From NCBI GenBank assembly GCA_045657625.1, contig JAZOTM010000040.1, forward strand, positions 21,810-85,809: 64,000 nucleotides of DNA, given 5' to 3'. Origin of the DNA: JAZOTM01 sp045657625. GTDB lineage: Bacteria > Bacillota > Clostridia > Lachnospirales > Lachnospiraceae. Position numbers and translations under genes: made by a program. Positions within the stretch are counted from its first letter, which is position 1. Each line of letters begins with the position of its first letter. Shown piece after piece: positions 43,771 to 52,806 of the stretch. The notes under the pieces are model-generated. The model was not told where the DNA came from, ran no database searches, and saw only the letters and a list, made by a program, of their open reading frames with translations.

Positions 43771-45207
43771 TTATTTTGAAAGCATTTCTTTTAGTAATTC
43801 ATTTACCTTTCCGGGGTTGGCTTTTCCTTGCATTGCCTTCATGGTTTGACCCACTAAAAAGCCAATGGCCTTTTCTTTTCCGTTTCGATAATCTTCCACG
43901 GATTTCGGATTTTGTTCCAATACCTGTTTTACTACTTCCTGCAAAGCGCCATCATCACTTACCATCGCAAGCCCCTGTTCTTCCACATAAGCCTTGGGTG
44001 CAAAATCTGATTCAAACATTTTCTCGTAAATTTCTTTTGCAATCGTTCCGGTAATCAAACCCTCTTCCACAATAGAAATAAGTTCCACTAAATGTGACGG
44101 AGAAACAGGCAAATAATCGGCATCCTTTTCCTTGGCATTTTGCAAACGCAACGTCTCACCCATCAGCCAATTGCTAACTTTTTTCGGTGTTGCACCCAAA
44201 GAAACCGCCTCTTCAAAATAATCAGCCAGTTTTTTCACGGAAGTCAATATGGACGCATCATATTCCGGCAAGCCAAAGGTTTCCATATAACGTACCTTTT
44301 TTGCTTCCTGAAATTCCGGCTGTCGTTCCTTCATTTCCTGCACCCATTCCTCAGAAATATGCACCGGTGGAATATCCGGATCCGGAAAATAACGATAATC
44401 CTTGGCATCTTCCTTGGAACGCATAGAGTAAGACATTCCCTTTGTGTCATCCCATCTTCTGGTTTCCTGCTGCACTTCTTTTCCTTCTTCCAGCAAGTCC
44501 ATCTGTCGATTGGTTTCTCCCTCAATGGCATGCATAATGGCCTTAAAAGAATTTAAGTTTTTCATTTCCGTACGAGTTCCGAAAGCCTTACTTCCCACCG
44601 GCCGTAAAGACAGATTCACGTCTGCACGCATGGAACCCTCATTTAATTTACAATCAGAGGCACCCAAATACTGAATCAACATACGTAATTTTTCCAAATA
44701 CGCCACGACTTCTTCTCCGGAACGCATATCCGGTTCCGAAACAATTTCAATCAAAGGCACGCCGGAACGATTGTAATCCACATAAGATACTTCTTCGATT
44801 TCATCATGAATCAATTTACCGGCATCCTCTTCCATGTGGATTTCATGAATACGAACCTTCTTTTTTCCAAAGGAGCCCTCGATTTTCACATACCCATTTT
44901 GGCAAATCGGTTGATAAAGTTGCGAAATTTGGTAATTTTGTGGATTATCCGGATAAAAATAGTTCTTTCGGTCAAAACAAAAATCTCTGGTAATTGCGCA
45001 ATTAGTAGCCAAGCCCACTGCCATAGCGTATTCCACAACCTTTTTATTTAACACCGGCAAAGAACCGGGTTGCCCCGTACAAACCGGACAAATATGTGTA
45101 TTTGGTTTCCCACCAAATTTTGTACTACATCCGCAAAATATTTTCGTTTGAGTGGCCAGTTCCACATGAACTTCCAACCCAATGACTGTTTCATATTGTG
45201 TTCCCAT
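43771..45207 (-). CDS. gatB: Asp/Glu-tRNA amidotransferase subunit B
   Basis: The tRNA-binding and kinase subunit of the GatCAB amidotransferase, which converts misacylated Asp-tRNA-Asn or Glu-tRNA-Gln to the correct amide form. At 478 residues it is complete. It begins YETVIGLEVHVELAT, contains the zinc cysteines (FCGCSTKFG; HICPVCTGQPG), and ends in the YqeY-like helical tail (LVGQTMKAMQGKANPGKVNE). It follows gatA by 3 bases in the T-box-controlled operon. Confidence 0.96.
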   Translation of the reverse strand: MGTQYETVIGLEVHVELATQTKIFCGCSTKFGGKPNTHICPVCTGQPGSLPVLNKKVVEYAMAVGLATNCAITRDFCFDRKNYFYPDNPQNYQISQLYQPICQNGYVKIEGSFGKKKVRIHEIHMEEDAGKLIHDEIEEVSYVDYNRSGVPLIEIVSEPDMRSGEEVVAYLEKLRMLIQYLGASDCKLNEGSMRADVNLSLRPVGSKAFGTRTEMKNLNSFKAIMHAIEGETNRQMDLLEEGKEVQQETRRWDDTKGMSYSMRSKEDAKDYRYFPDPDIPPVHISEEWVQEMKERQPEFQEAKKVRYMETFGLPEYDASILTSVKKLADYFEEAVSLGATPKKVSNWLMGETLRLQNAKEKDADYLPVSPSHLVELISIVEEGLITGTIAKEIYEKMFESDFAPKAYVEEQGLAMVSDDGALQEVVKQVLEQNPKSVEDYRNGKEKAIGFLVGQTMKAMQGKANPGKVNELLKEMLSK

Positions 45208-45210
45208 TTC

Positions 45211-46674
45211 CTAGTCCTCCAAACATTTCTTTGAAAGTTCCATTTTCTGCGTTTGTTCCCAAGCATACGCTGCACGAAAGAGTTTTTTCTCTTCGAACTC
45301 TTTTGCCATAAACTGAACACCAATTGGCATACCGGAATGATCCAATCCCGCCGGCACAGAAATTCCGGGCAATCCCGCCAAGTTTGCTGAAATGGTGTAT
45401 ATATCTCCCAAGTACATCTGCATAGGATCTTGCAAGGATTTTCCAAGTTCCATTGCGGTAGTTGGAGCAACTGGACCTAAAATTAAATCATATTTTAAAA
45501 ATGCCTTATCGAAACTTTCTTTAATTAAATGCTTTACACGCAACGCTTTCAAATAATAAGCATCATAATAACCGGCACTTAATACAAAAGAACCTAACAT
45601 AATACGTCTTTTTACTTCTTCTCCAAAACCTTCGGAACGGGTAAATTTATACATTTCATGTAACCCATCCCCCTCTGCACTGCGATATCCGTATTTTACC
45701 CCGTCAAAACGAGATAAATTGCTGCTGGCCTCTGCAGAAGCAATGGTGTAATAAGCAGGTACCCCATAGGACACCAATCCCAGATCAAACAATTCTACCT
45801 GCGCCCCTTTTTCCTTTAAGGTATCTGCCACTTTTAAAACTGCTTCTTTTACATCTTCCTGTAAACCTTCCCCAAAATAATCCTTCGGAATTCCAATACG
45901 TAATCCCTGTACCTCTTCCTGCAAAGCATCTACAAAGGATTCCTTGGATCTCTTTACCGAGGTGCCATCCTTTTTATCATGCCCCACAAGCGCTTCAAAA
46001 ATATACGCCACATCCTCTACGCTCTTTGCCATAGGCCCAATTTGATCCAAAGAAGAGCCATAAGCAATGAGCCCATTTCTGGAAACACGACCATAAGTAG
46101 GCTTTAATCCCACAATACCGCAGAAGGAACTGGGCTGACGAATGGAACCACCGGTATCGCTTCCCAACGCATACGGCACCTCTCCTGCCGCAACCACTGC
46201 TGCACTTCCGCCGGAAGAGCCTCCGGGCACCTTCCTCACATCCCATGGATTTTTTGTCACTTTATAATAAGAAGTTTCTGTCGTACTTCCCATGGCAAAT
46301 TCATCCATATTGGTTTTTCCAATGCAAATCGCTCCGGCTTTTTCCAATCGCTCCACCGCAAAGGCATTATACGTAGGATAAAATCCCTGCAGGATTTTGG
46401 AACCACAAGTCGTTTCCACACCCTTCATGCAAATATTATCCTTAATCGCCACCGGCACCCCGGCCAAAGGGCCGGTATACTCACCGGATGTTATTTTCTG
46501 CTCTACTTCCTCTATACGTTTTGCCAGTTGTTCCTCCGACAAAACCGTAAGAAAGCCACCGATTTCTGAATCCTTTTTCTCAATCTGTTGTAAAAAATAG
46601 GTGACTGTTTCCTTTACGCTTCTTTTTCCTTCTTGGATTTCTTTTCCAATTTCTATCGCTGTCATTTGTTTCAT
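45211..46674 (-). CDS. gatA: Asp/Glu-tRNA amidotransferase subunit A
   Basis: The amidase subunit that releases ammonia from glutamine or asparagine for GatB. The 487 residues show the amidase-signature Ser-cisSer-Lys triad: Lys in PVAIKDNICM, and the serines in PGGSSGGSAAVVAAGE, followed by GSDTGGSIRQPSSFCG. It lies 8 bases after gatC and 3 bases before gatB. Confidence 0.96.
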   Translation of the reverse strand: MKQMTAIEIGKEIQEGKRSVKETVTYFLQQIEKKDSEIGGFLTVLSEEQLAKRIEEVEQKITSGEYTGPLAGVPVAIKDNICMKGVETTCGSKILQGFYPTYNAFAVERLEKAGAICIGKTNMDEFAMGSTTETSYYKVTKNPWDVRKVPGGSSGGSAAVVAAGEVPYALGSDTGGSIRQPSSFCGIVGLKPTYGRVSRNGLIAYGSSLDQIGPMAKSVEDVAYIFEALVGHDKKDGTSVKRSKESFVDALQEEVQGLRIGIPKDYFGEGLQEDVKEAVLKVADTLKEKGAQVELFDLGLVSYGVPAYYTIASAEASSNLSRFDGVKYGYRSAEGDGLHEMYKFTRSEGFGEEVKRRIMLGSFVLSAGYYDAYYLKALRVKHLIKESFDKAFLKYDLILGPVAPTTAMELGKSLQDPMQMYLGDIYTISANLAGLPGISVPAGLDHSGMPIGVQFMAKEFEEKKLFRAAYAWEQTQKMELSKKCLED

Positions 46675-46682
46675 GTCATCAC

Positions 46683-46973
46683 CTACCCAATGGTACGAGG
46701 CACTTCAAATCCCTCGTCCTTTCTTGCCGGCGCATTTTCCAAAATGCCGTCCATATCCTCATACTCTTCTACTTCATCCTCGCGAAACACATTCCCCTCC
46801 ATAGGAAAATGTGTAAAAGGAGTCACTTGAGAAGTGTCTAATTCATCCATAATCTCAATATAGGAAAGCATTTTTTCCATGTCCTGCTTTGCCTTTTCTT
46901 TTTCCGCTTCCGTCAATTCCAGTTTTGCCAAAATACTGACGTTTTCCATAATCTCATCTGTGATTTGTTTCAT
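46683..46973 (-). CDS. gatC: Asp/Glu-tRNA amidotransferase subunit C
   Basis: A 96-residue GatC, the clamp that holds GatA and GatB together. Typical features are LAKLELTEAEKEKAKQDMEK and the C-terminal NAPARKDEGFEVPRTIG. The start at 46973 follows GAGG by 6 bases; the in-frame ATG at 46985 lacks a ribosome binding site. It lies 22 bases after the second aspartyl-tRNA synthetase gene. Confidence 0.93.
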   Translation of the reverse strand: MKQITDEIMENVSILAKLELTEAEKEKAKQDMEKMLSYIEIMDELDTSQVTPFTHFPMEGNVFREDEVEEYEDMDGILENAPARKDEGFEVPRTIG

Positions 46974-46995
46974 CCCGTACCTCATTTTCTTTGTT

Positions 46996-48735
46996 TTATC
47001 TTAATTTCACATGTACTTCTCGTAATTGTTTTTCCGTCACTGCACAAGGAGCCTGACACATAACATCTTCTCCGTTTCCGTTTAACGGGAAAACCACCAC
47101 TTCACGAATGTTTTCTTCTTCTCGAAGTAACATAATCATACGGTCAATGCCCGGTGCCATCCCTGCATGTGGCGGCGCACCATAATGGAAGGCTTGATAC
47201 AAACTACCAAATTTTTCCTCCAATTCCTCTTCTGTATAACCAGCCAAGGCAAAGGCTTTTACCATAATGTCCAAATCGTGATTTCTCACCGCTCCGGAGG
47301 ACAATTCCACTCCATTACATACTATATCATACTGATATGCCAAAATAGAAAGGGGATCTTCCTCTTCCAACGCTTTCAAGCCCCCTTGCGGCATAGAGAA
47401 GGGGTTGTGGGTAAAAATCAGCTTACCCTCCTCATCCTTTTCATACATAGGAAAATCACACACATAGCAAAAACGAAAGGCTTTCTTTTCCAACAACCCC
47501 AGCTTCTCTCCCAATTCCTGGCGAATCTTTCCGGCATATTCATTGGCTTTTGCTTCCTTATCTGCGATAAAGAAAATCGTATCTCCTACTTTTAGGCCGG
47601 TTAACTCCTTTAAAGTATCCTTTTTTTCTTCCGGAATAAATTTATCAATGGGCCCTTTGAAGCTTCCATCCTCCAAGACTTCTAAATATCCCAATCCTCC
47701 CATTCCAATGGATGTGGCAAATTTCAAAAGTTTTTCATGAAAGCCTTTGCTCATTGGGGCAGATACCACGATTCCCCGCACTGTTCTTTTTAAGAAAGGA
47801 GCAAAAGTACAACTCTGGAAAAATTCGGTCACATCCTGAATCAACAAGGGGTTCCGCAAATCCGGTTTATCTGTACCATACCGTAGCATAGCCTCTTTGT
47901 ATGTGATGACCGGGAAATGACCTTCCGTCACCTGATAACCTTCCGGTGCAAACTTCCGAAAGGTTTTTGCCAAAATTTCTTCCCCTACTGCAAACACATC
48001 TTCTTGTGTGGCATAGCTCATTTCAAAGTCCAGTTGGTAAAATTCTCCGGGAGAACGATCTGCTCTGGCATCCTCATCTCGGAAACAGGGTGCCACCTGG
48101 AAGTAACGATCAATGCCGGATACCATGAGTAACTGCTTATACTGTTGCGGTGCCTGAGGTAAGGCATAAAATTTTCCTTTATGTTTTCTGGATGGAACCA
48201 AAAAATCTCTGGCACCCTCCGGAGAAGACGCGCACAAAATCGGGGTCTGCATTTCCACGAATCCCATTTCTGTCATTTGTTGCCGTAAGTAAGCAATGAC
48301 TTTCGAACGGAACAACATGGTATCCAGCACCTTTCTATTACGCATATCCAAATAGCGATATTTGAGTCTCACATCTTCTCGCACTTCCTTTGAAGTCTGC
48401 ACTTCAAACGGTAAGGTCTTTTTTACATCTCCTAATACCTGAATTTCCGAAGCGCGCAATTCAATGGTGCCACTTGGAATCTTTTCATTGATGGTCTCCT
48501 CATCACGAAGTTCCATTTCTCCAAAAATAGTTACAGACTGTTCTTTTCGGAGTCCCTCCAGTAAAGAAGTGTCTGATAAAACCACCTGTAACACACCATA
48601 CATGTCACGCAAATCCAAAAAAGATACCCCGCCATGGTCTCGAATGTTTTCAATCCATCCGGCCACACGAACTTTTCTTCCAACGTCCTCCTCCGTTAAT
48701 TTTTCCAATGTGATGTCTCTGTAGATGTTTTTCAT
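46996..48735 (-). CDS. aspS2: Aspartyl-tRNA synthetase, probable non-discriminating (Asp/Asn) type
   Basis: A second bacterial-type AspRS (579 residues), complete with GAD insertion and motif 3 (GMAPGIDRMIMLL). In the anticodon domain it reads IRDHGGVSFLDLRD, with His34 followed by GG. This His is the known mark of non-discriminating bacterial AspRS; the paralogue at 19076 has NLGS. Such an enzyme loads aspartate on tRNA-Asn, and GatCAB, encoded directly downstream, converts it to Asn-tRNA. The operon is preceded by a T-box. The symbol is a working label. Confidence 0.9.
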   Translation of the reverse strand: MKNIYRDITLEKLTEEDVGRKVRVAGWIENIRDHGGVSFLDLRDMYGVLQVVLSDTSLLEGLRKEQSVTIFGEMELRDEETINEKIPSGTIELRASEIQVLGDVKKTLPFEVQTSKEVREDVRLKYRYLDMRNRKVLDTMLFRSKVIAYLRQQMTEMGFVEMQTPILCASSPEGARDFLVPSRKHKGKFYALPQAPQQYKQLLMVSGIDRYFQVAPCFRDEDARADRSPGEFYQLDFEMSYATQEDVFAVGEEILAKTFRKFAPEGYQVTEGHFPVITYKEAMLRYGTDKPDLRNPLLIQDVTEFFQSCTFAPFLKRTVRGIVVSAPMSKGFHEKLLKFATSIGMGGLGYLEVLEDGSFKGPIDKFIPEEKKDTLKELTGLKVGDTIFFIADKEAKANEYAGKIRQELGEKLGLLEKKAFRFCYVCDFPMYEKDEEGKLIFTHNPFSMPQGGLKALEEEDPLSILAYQYDIVCNGVELSSGAVRNHDLDIMVKAFALAGYTEEELEEKFGSLYQAFHYGAPPHAGMAPGIDRMIMLLREEENIREVVVFPLNGNGEDVMCQAPCAVTEKQLREVHVKLR

Positions 48736-48900
48736 AAGTGTTCTCCTTTCCGGACAAGTGCGGAAGCATTCTTGTCCTAGCAGTTACCTGCTGCAAAAAT
48801 ACTTCCGGGGCTTCCTTTCTGGTCGAACCTTTGTCACATCTACCTATAGATGCAAGTAGAAGAATAAATCTCCCACATACAAGAATGTTCTGTAGAAAAT
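48736..48900 (-). other. Leader segment between T-box terminator and aspS2
   Basis: These 165 bases are downstream of the T-box terminator. They contain a hairpin (GGACAAG at 48775-48769 with CTTGTCC at 48760-48754), then GGAAAGGAG before the ATG. No gene is visible. Confidence 0.5.
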
Positions 48901-49161
48901 AAAAGAAGCCCCGGAATACTAAAAGTATCCCGGGGCGAATATGTCATATCCGCGGTACCACCCGCTTCAAAAAGTGAAAATCACTTTTCCTCATAAGCAC
49001 TTAACGCGTGCACACGTATATGCCTACCCTGTTTCCAGCTCAGCATATCAGCTCCGGAGCGTTCCCATACTTTTCTCTTCCAAGCAGCGCTCTCAGTCGG
49101 TGACGCTACATTCCTGTCGGCCTCTAAAAAGTTGAGTCTCCTTCAATGCCTTTTTTATTTG
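48901..49161 (-). ncRNA. T-box riboswitch upstream of aspS2-gatCAB
   Basis: The antiterminator bulge motif TGGTACCGCG is at 48960-48951, preceded by GCGGG. The competing terminator is GCCCCGGGATACT with its complement (48936-48908) followed by TTCTTTT. Upstream lies stem I, including GGAACGCTCCGGAGCTG, of a typical clostridial T-box. Binding of uncharged tRNA would allow read-through. I could not fix the specifier codon with confidence; Asn is expected from the downstream genes and from asnA next door, Asp is the alternative. Confidence 0.9.
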
Positions 49162-49167
49162 TTTGCA

Positions 49168-49196
49168 ATATTATCATGTTTCTTTTGCGGATGCAA
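49168..49196 (-). promoter_or_regulatory. Promoter of the T-box operon
   Basis: TTGCAT (49196-49191) and TAATAT (49173-49168) with a 17-base spacer on the minus strand, placing the transcript start near 49161. Confidence 0.7.
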
Positions 49197-49267
49197 TACC
49201 ATTTTTCTACTCCTTTTGGATGATTTTTTCTTTTTCCCCAATTTTTCTGTGAAAAAATACTTCTCTG

Positions 49268-49276
49268 TGCTATACT
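49268..49276 (+). promoter_or_regulatory. Extended -10 element of asnA
   Basis: TGCTATACT is an extended -10 box 36 bases before the asnA ATG. No good -35 box is present at the usual distance. Confidence 0.5.
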
Positions 49277-49311
49277 TTTAAAGTACGAAATTTTAGAACG
49301 AGGGCAAAAAA

Positions 49312-50325
49312 ATGAGTGAACATTTACAAATCCCCAGCGGATATCATTCCGAACTGAATCTGCACGACACGCAGATTGCTATAAAGACCGTAAAGGACTT
49401 TTTTCAAAATCAATTATCTCAGGTGTTGAATTTACAGCGTGTATCTGCACCTCTTTTTGTAGATCCAAATACAGGACTCAATGACAACTTAAGCGGTTGG
49501 GAACGTCCGGTGGCATTCGGCATCAAAGAACAAGGCGACAAGGAAGCTCAGGTTGTACAATCCTTAGCAAAATGGAAACGTTACGCCTTAGACAAATATG
49601 ATTTCACTGTAGGCGAGGGTTTATATACGGATATGAATGCCATTCGTCGTGATGAAACCACGGACAACATCCATTCCATTTTTGTAGATCAATGGGATTG
49701 GGAAAAAGTCATGACCAAAGAAGAACGTACTATAGATTATTTAAAAGAAACGGTACGTTCCGTATACAAGGCATTGCGCCGCACCGAAAAATTCATGGCT
49801 ATTCAATACGATTACATTGACGAAATCCTGCCACATGATATTTATTTTATTACAACCCAGGAATTGGAAGACCTCTATCCGGAGGCTAGTCATAAAGAAC
49901 GCGAACGCTTAATTACAAAAGAAAAAGGTGCCGTTTGCCTCATGCAAATCGGAGACAAATTAGCATCTGGGGAACCGCACGATTCTCGTTCTCCTGACTA
50001 TGATGATTGGGCCTTAAATGCAGATATCCTGGTTTGGTTCCCAGTCCTTGAAATCGCATTAGAGCTTTCTTCCATGGGTATCCGCGTAGACAAAGAGGCA
50101 CTTGCCAGCCAGTTAGAAAAATCCGGTTGTCAAGATCGTGCCACCTTACCTTTCCAGAAGGCTATCTTAGAAGAAAAACTGCCTTTCACCATTGGTGGTG
50201 GTATCGGGCAATCCCGCATCTGTATGTTTTTCTTAAGAAAAGCACATATTGGAGAAGTGCAGTCCTCTCTTTGGCCGGAAGAAACTGTAAAGATTTGTAA
50301 AGAAAACGGCATCGAATTATTGTAG
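49312..50325 (+). CDS. asnA: Aspartate-ammonia ligase (asparagine synthetase A)
   Basis: Makes free asparagine from aspartate, ammonia and ATP. The 337-residue protein has the class II synthetase-like fold of AsnA, with GLNDNLSGWERPVAFGIK, KWKRYALDKYDF and GGGIGQSRICMFFL. It is divergent from the aspS2-gatCAB operon. The organism can therefore make Asn both free (AsnA) and on tRNA (AspRS plus GatCAB), and the two routes lie side by side. AGGGC-like sequence is a modest ribosome binding site. Confidence 0.95.
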   Translation: MSEHLQIPSGYHSELNLHDTQIAIKTVKDFFQNQLSQVLNLQRVSAPLFVDPNTGLNDNLSGWERPVAFGIKEQGDKEAQVVQSLAKWKRYALDKYDFTVGEGLYTDMNAIRRDETTDNIHSIFVDQWDWEKVMTKEERTIDYLKETVRSVYKALRRTEKFMAIQYDYIDEILPHDIYFITTQELEDLYPEASHKERERLITKEKGAVCLMQIGDKLASGEPHDSRSPDYDDWALNADILVWFPVLEIALELSSMGIRVDKEALASQLEKSGCQDRATLPFQKAILEEKLPFTIGGGIGQSRICMFFLRKAHIGEVQSSLWPEETVKICKENGIELL

Positions 50326-50361
50326 TTATTATAATGATATAAAAATTTCCAAATTGCAAAA

Positions 50362-50390
50362 AAGGAGTGAATCCCAAAGGTTCACTCCTT
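50362..50390. terminator. Terminator between asnA and the GNAT gene
   Basis: AAGGAGTGAA and TTCACTCCTT form a 10-bp stem with T5 on the plus strand; the A-run on the left may let it serve the minus-strand gene too. Confidence 0.8.
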
Positions 50391-50394
50391 TTTC

Positions 50395-50901
50395 TTAATA
50401 TCTTTTTATCCGCGTATAATAATGGTCTTCATCTTCATGATGAACATATGCTCCATTTTTGATTTGTACTTGCAACGAATAATCATTTTCTTTTCGAACC
50501 GACATATAAATCTCATCTTCTTTTATAATTTTCCAGGCTTTTTCAATCGTCAGTTTCAACCCTTTCGTGGCATATCCCCTATTTCGATATTCCTTTGCTA
50601 TTCCATATCCAATATGACCGCTACCATTTCGCAAAGCATCATTCAATTCATGCCTTATACGAAACAGGCCAACGATTTTATCATCATCCCAAAGAAAATA
50701 TTCTGTCGAAGGTACAAAACCCTTCGGCAAATTATGTCCCTTTGCATAATCTTTTAATTTCGGATAAACCTCCTGTATAAACTGCTGATGTGTTACGCCA
50801 AAATATGGATTTGTAAAACCATTTTCATTTTCCGGTAAATCCCTTATATAAAGATATTCTTTTTCTATATCCTGGTCATTTAATTCTCTCAATTCTAGCA
50901 T
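50395..50901 (-). CDS. GNAT-family N-acetyltransferase
   Basis: A 168-residue acetyltransferase-fold protein. The acetyl-CoA-binding region is GHIGYGIAKEYRNRGYATKGLKL, given here in part (about residues 97-119), with the later YSLQVQIKNGAYVHHED matching motif B. The N-terminal half (FVPSTEYFLWDDDKIVGLFRIRHEL) fits the RimJ-like subgroup. The acceptor is unknown. AAGGA precedes the start. Confidence 0.88.
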   Translation of the reverse strand: MLELRELNDQDIEKEYLYIRDLPENENGFTNPYFGVTHQQFIQEVYPKLKDYAKGHNLPKGFVPSTEYFLWDDDKIVGLFRIRHELNDALRNGSGHIGYGIAKEYRNRGYATKGLKLTIEKAWKIIKEDEIYMSVRKENDYSLQVQIKNGAYVHHEDEDHYYTRIKRY

Positions 50902-50937
50902 TCTGTCATTCCTTCTAGTCCATTCAATCTAAAAAAT

Positions 50938-51696
50938 CTATTGCGAAATCACATCTTTCATATCGTACATACCGGCCGGTTTCCCTGCCAAAAATTTGGC
51001 TGCTTCAATGGCTCCTTTTCCAAAGACTCCTCTGGAATATGCGGTATGTTTTAATTCAATAACTTCATCTACGCCGGCAAAAATCACTTCATGTTCCCCA
51101 ACAATGGTGCCACCACGTACTGCAGAAATGCCGAGTTCCTTCTTATCTCTCTTCTGACGCACTTGGCTTCTGTCATAGACATACTCAAAAGAATGATCCA
51201 TGACTTCGTTCATAGAATCTGCTAGAGCAATGGCTGTTCCACTCGGTGCATCGAGTTTCTGATTATGATGTTTTTCTACAATTTCCACATCAAAGCCTGC
51301 CGGTGCAAATACCTGTACGGCCTTCTGGAGCAAATCCATCAAGGTATTGATACCTAAGGACATATTTGCTGATTTCAAAATTGCGATTCTTTCAGATGTA
51401 GCCTGCACCTTTGCCAACTGTTCTTCCGAAAGACCTGTTGTACAAAGAACTACCGGTAAATTCTTTTCTGCGCATACATCCAACAATTCATCTACTACTT
51501 TTGCGTTGGAAAAATCAATGACTACGTCTGCTTCTACAGTACACTCTTTGATAGACGCAAATACCGGATAATCATTTTTCTGCTCTGTATATACATCTAC
51601 TCCGGCTACGATTGTTGCATTTTCATCCTGGCTTACAAGGTTACTGATCATTTGACCCATTTTCCCATTGCAGCCATGCATAATGATACGAACCAT
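50938..51696 (-). CDS. dapB: 4-hydroxy-tetrahydrodipicolinate reductase
   Basis: The second committed step of the diaminopimelate/lysine pathway, reducing the DapA product with NAD(P)H. The 252-residue protein has the dinucleotide motif HGCNGKMGQMI and the catalytic region EKHHNQKLDAPSGTA. It lies 39 bases after dapA in the lysine-riboswitch operon. The pathway continues with DapL, encoded at 56825. Confidence 0.96.
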   Translation of the reverse strand: MVRIIMHGCNGKMGQMISNLVSQDENATIVAGVDVYTEQKNDYPVFASIKECTVEADVVIDFSNAKVVDELLDVCAEKNLPVVLCTTGLSEEQLAKVQATSERIAILKSANMSLGINTLMDLLQKAVQVFAPAGFDVEIVEKHHNQKLDAPSGTAIALADSMNEVMDHSFEYVYDRSQVRQKRDKKELGISAVRGGTIVGEHEVIFAGVDEVIELKHTAYSRGVFGKGAIEAAKFLAGKPAGMYDMKDVISQ

Positions 51697-51735
51697 TTTC
51701 TTACCTCTTTTTCTATTCTTCTATCAGTATTTGTC

Positions 51736-52623
51736 TTATTTTAATAAACCATAATTGCGAAGGGCATTCTCTAATCTCTTACGGTTTGGCTCTTCCATTT
51801 CACACAAAGGTGCACGAAGCGGTCCCACTTCCATACCCATCATATTAAGAGCTTCCTTGACCGGTGTCGGGCTGACTTCACAGAACAAAGCATCCACAAG
51901 ATCCAATCCCTTGAACTGAATTTCACGCGCTTTTGCATGGTCTCCATCCAAGTAGCTGCGAACCATAGTATGTACATCTGCCGGTGCGATATTTGCCCAT
52001 ACGGAAATGACACCAATGGCGCCAATAGACATCAAAGGCACTACCAATCCATCTTCTCCGGAATATAATTCCAATTTTCCATCTGTAAGCATCATGGTAC
52101 GAGATGCCTGTGCAAAATTGCCACTTGCTTCTTTTAATCCGACCAAATTGGATTTTGCATGGAACAATTCTGCAATGGTATCTGCCTGTAAACAGGTACC
52201 TGTACGGCCCGGTACATTGTACATAATAATCGGCAATTTGGTTTCATCCGCAATACGACTGTAATGCTTGATTAACCCCTTCTGTGTGGCCTTATTGTAA
52301 TAAGGAGTCACAATCAATGCTGCATCCGCGCCGGCTTCTTCGGCCTCTTTGGTAAGCTGCACTGCTGTATCTGTGGCATTGCTACCGGTTCCTGCAACTA
52401 CCGGAATTCTACCCTTAGTAAAAGCAACTGCTGCTTCGATTACCTTCTTGTGTTCTTCCATAGAAAGCGTTGCACTTTCTCCTGTGGTACCAGCAATAAT
52501 AATACTGTCTGTTCCTTCTTTGATATGAAACTCAATTAATTCCTCCAGTTTATCATAATTCACTGCTCCATCTGCCTTCATTGGTGTAATAATTGCTACA
52601 CCGGATCCTTCAAAAATAGCCAT
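51736..52623 (-). CDS. dapA: 4-hydroxy-tetrahydrodipicolinate synthase
   Basis: Condenses aspartate semialdehyde with pyruvate, the first committed step to diaminopimelate and lysine. The 295-residue barrel shows GTTGESATLS, the Tyr in IIMYNVPGRTG and the Schiff-base Lys in LVGLKEASG. AGGAGG precedes the start. The gene is controlled by a lysine riboswitch about 170 bases upstream. An unusual repeat element (copy 4) lies between riboswitch terminator and start codon. Confidence 0.96.
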   Translation of the reverse strand: MAIFEGSGVAIITPMKADGAVNYDKLEELIEFHIKEGTDSIIIAGTTGESATLSMEEHKKVIEAAVAFTKGRIPVVAGTGSNATDTAVQLTKEAEEAGADAALIVTPYYNKATQKGLIKHYSRIADETKLPIIMYNVPGRTGTCLQADTIAELFHAKSNLVGLKEASGNFAQASRTMMLTDGKLELYSGEDGLVVPLMSIGAIGVISVWANIAPADVHTMVRSYLDGDHAKAREIQFKGLDLVDALFCEVSPTPVKEALNMMGMEVGPLRAPLCEMEEPNRKRLENALRNYGLLK

Positions 52624-52642
52624 ATTTTCCTCCTATAATGTA

Positions 52643-52780
52643 AAAAAAGAATGTCGCTTGCAACATTCTCGCGCCGAGCGCGGTTGACTCTCGTCAACAT
52701 ATTCCTCTCGCGCGAGTGCGCATCCTTAGCGGAGCGCTTTTTTATATAATAGGAAATTCAAAGGAATTTCCTATTTATAT
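52643..52780 (+). repeat. Dispersed structured element inside the dapA leader (copy 4)
   Basis: Hairpin 1 is GAATGTCGCTTGCAACATTC. Hairpin 2 is GTTGAC-TCTC-GTCAAC, compensatorily changed from copies 3 and 5. Hairpin 3 is GCGCATCCTTAGCGGAGCGC followed by a T-run. The tail stem is TTTATATAATAGGAAATTC with its complement. The element is antisense to the dapA mRNA and sits between the riboswitch terminator and the dapA ribosome binding site. Confidence 0.85.
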
Positions 52781-52806
52781 AAAAAAACCAGCTTCGAAAA
52801 GCTGGT
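52781..52806 (-). terminator. Terminator of the lysine riboswitch
   Basis: ACCAGCTT and AAGCTGGT form an 8-bp stem with a 4-base loop followed by seven T residues on the minus strand. It overlaps a possible antiterminator (TCTTGT with ACAAGA). Confidence 0.85.

Noticed and set aside
49000..49130. Reading the T-box specifier as Asn or Asp directly
   Set aside because: Stem I could not be folded by eye well enough to fix the specifier triplet; left unresolved.
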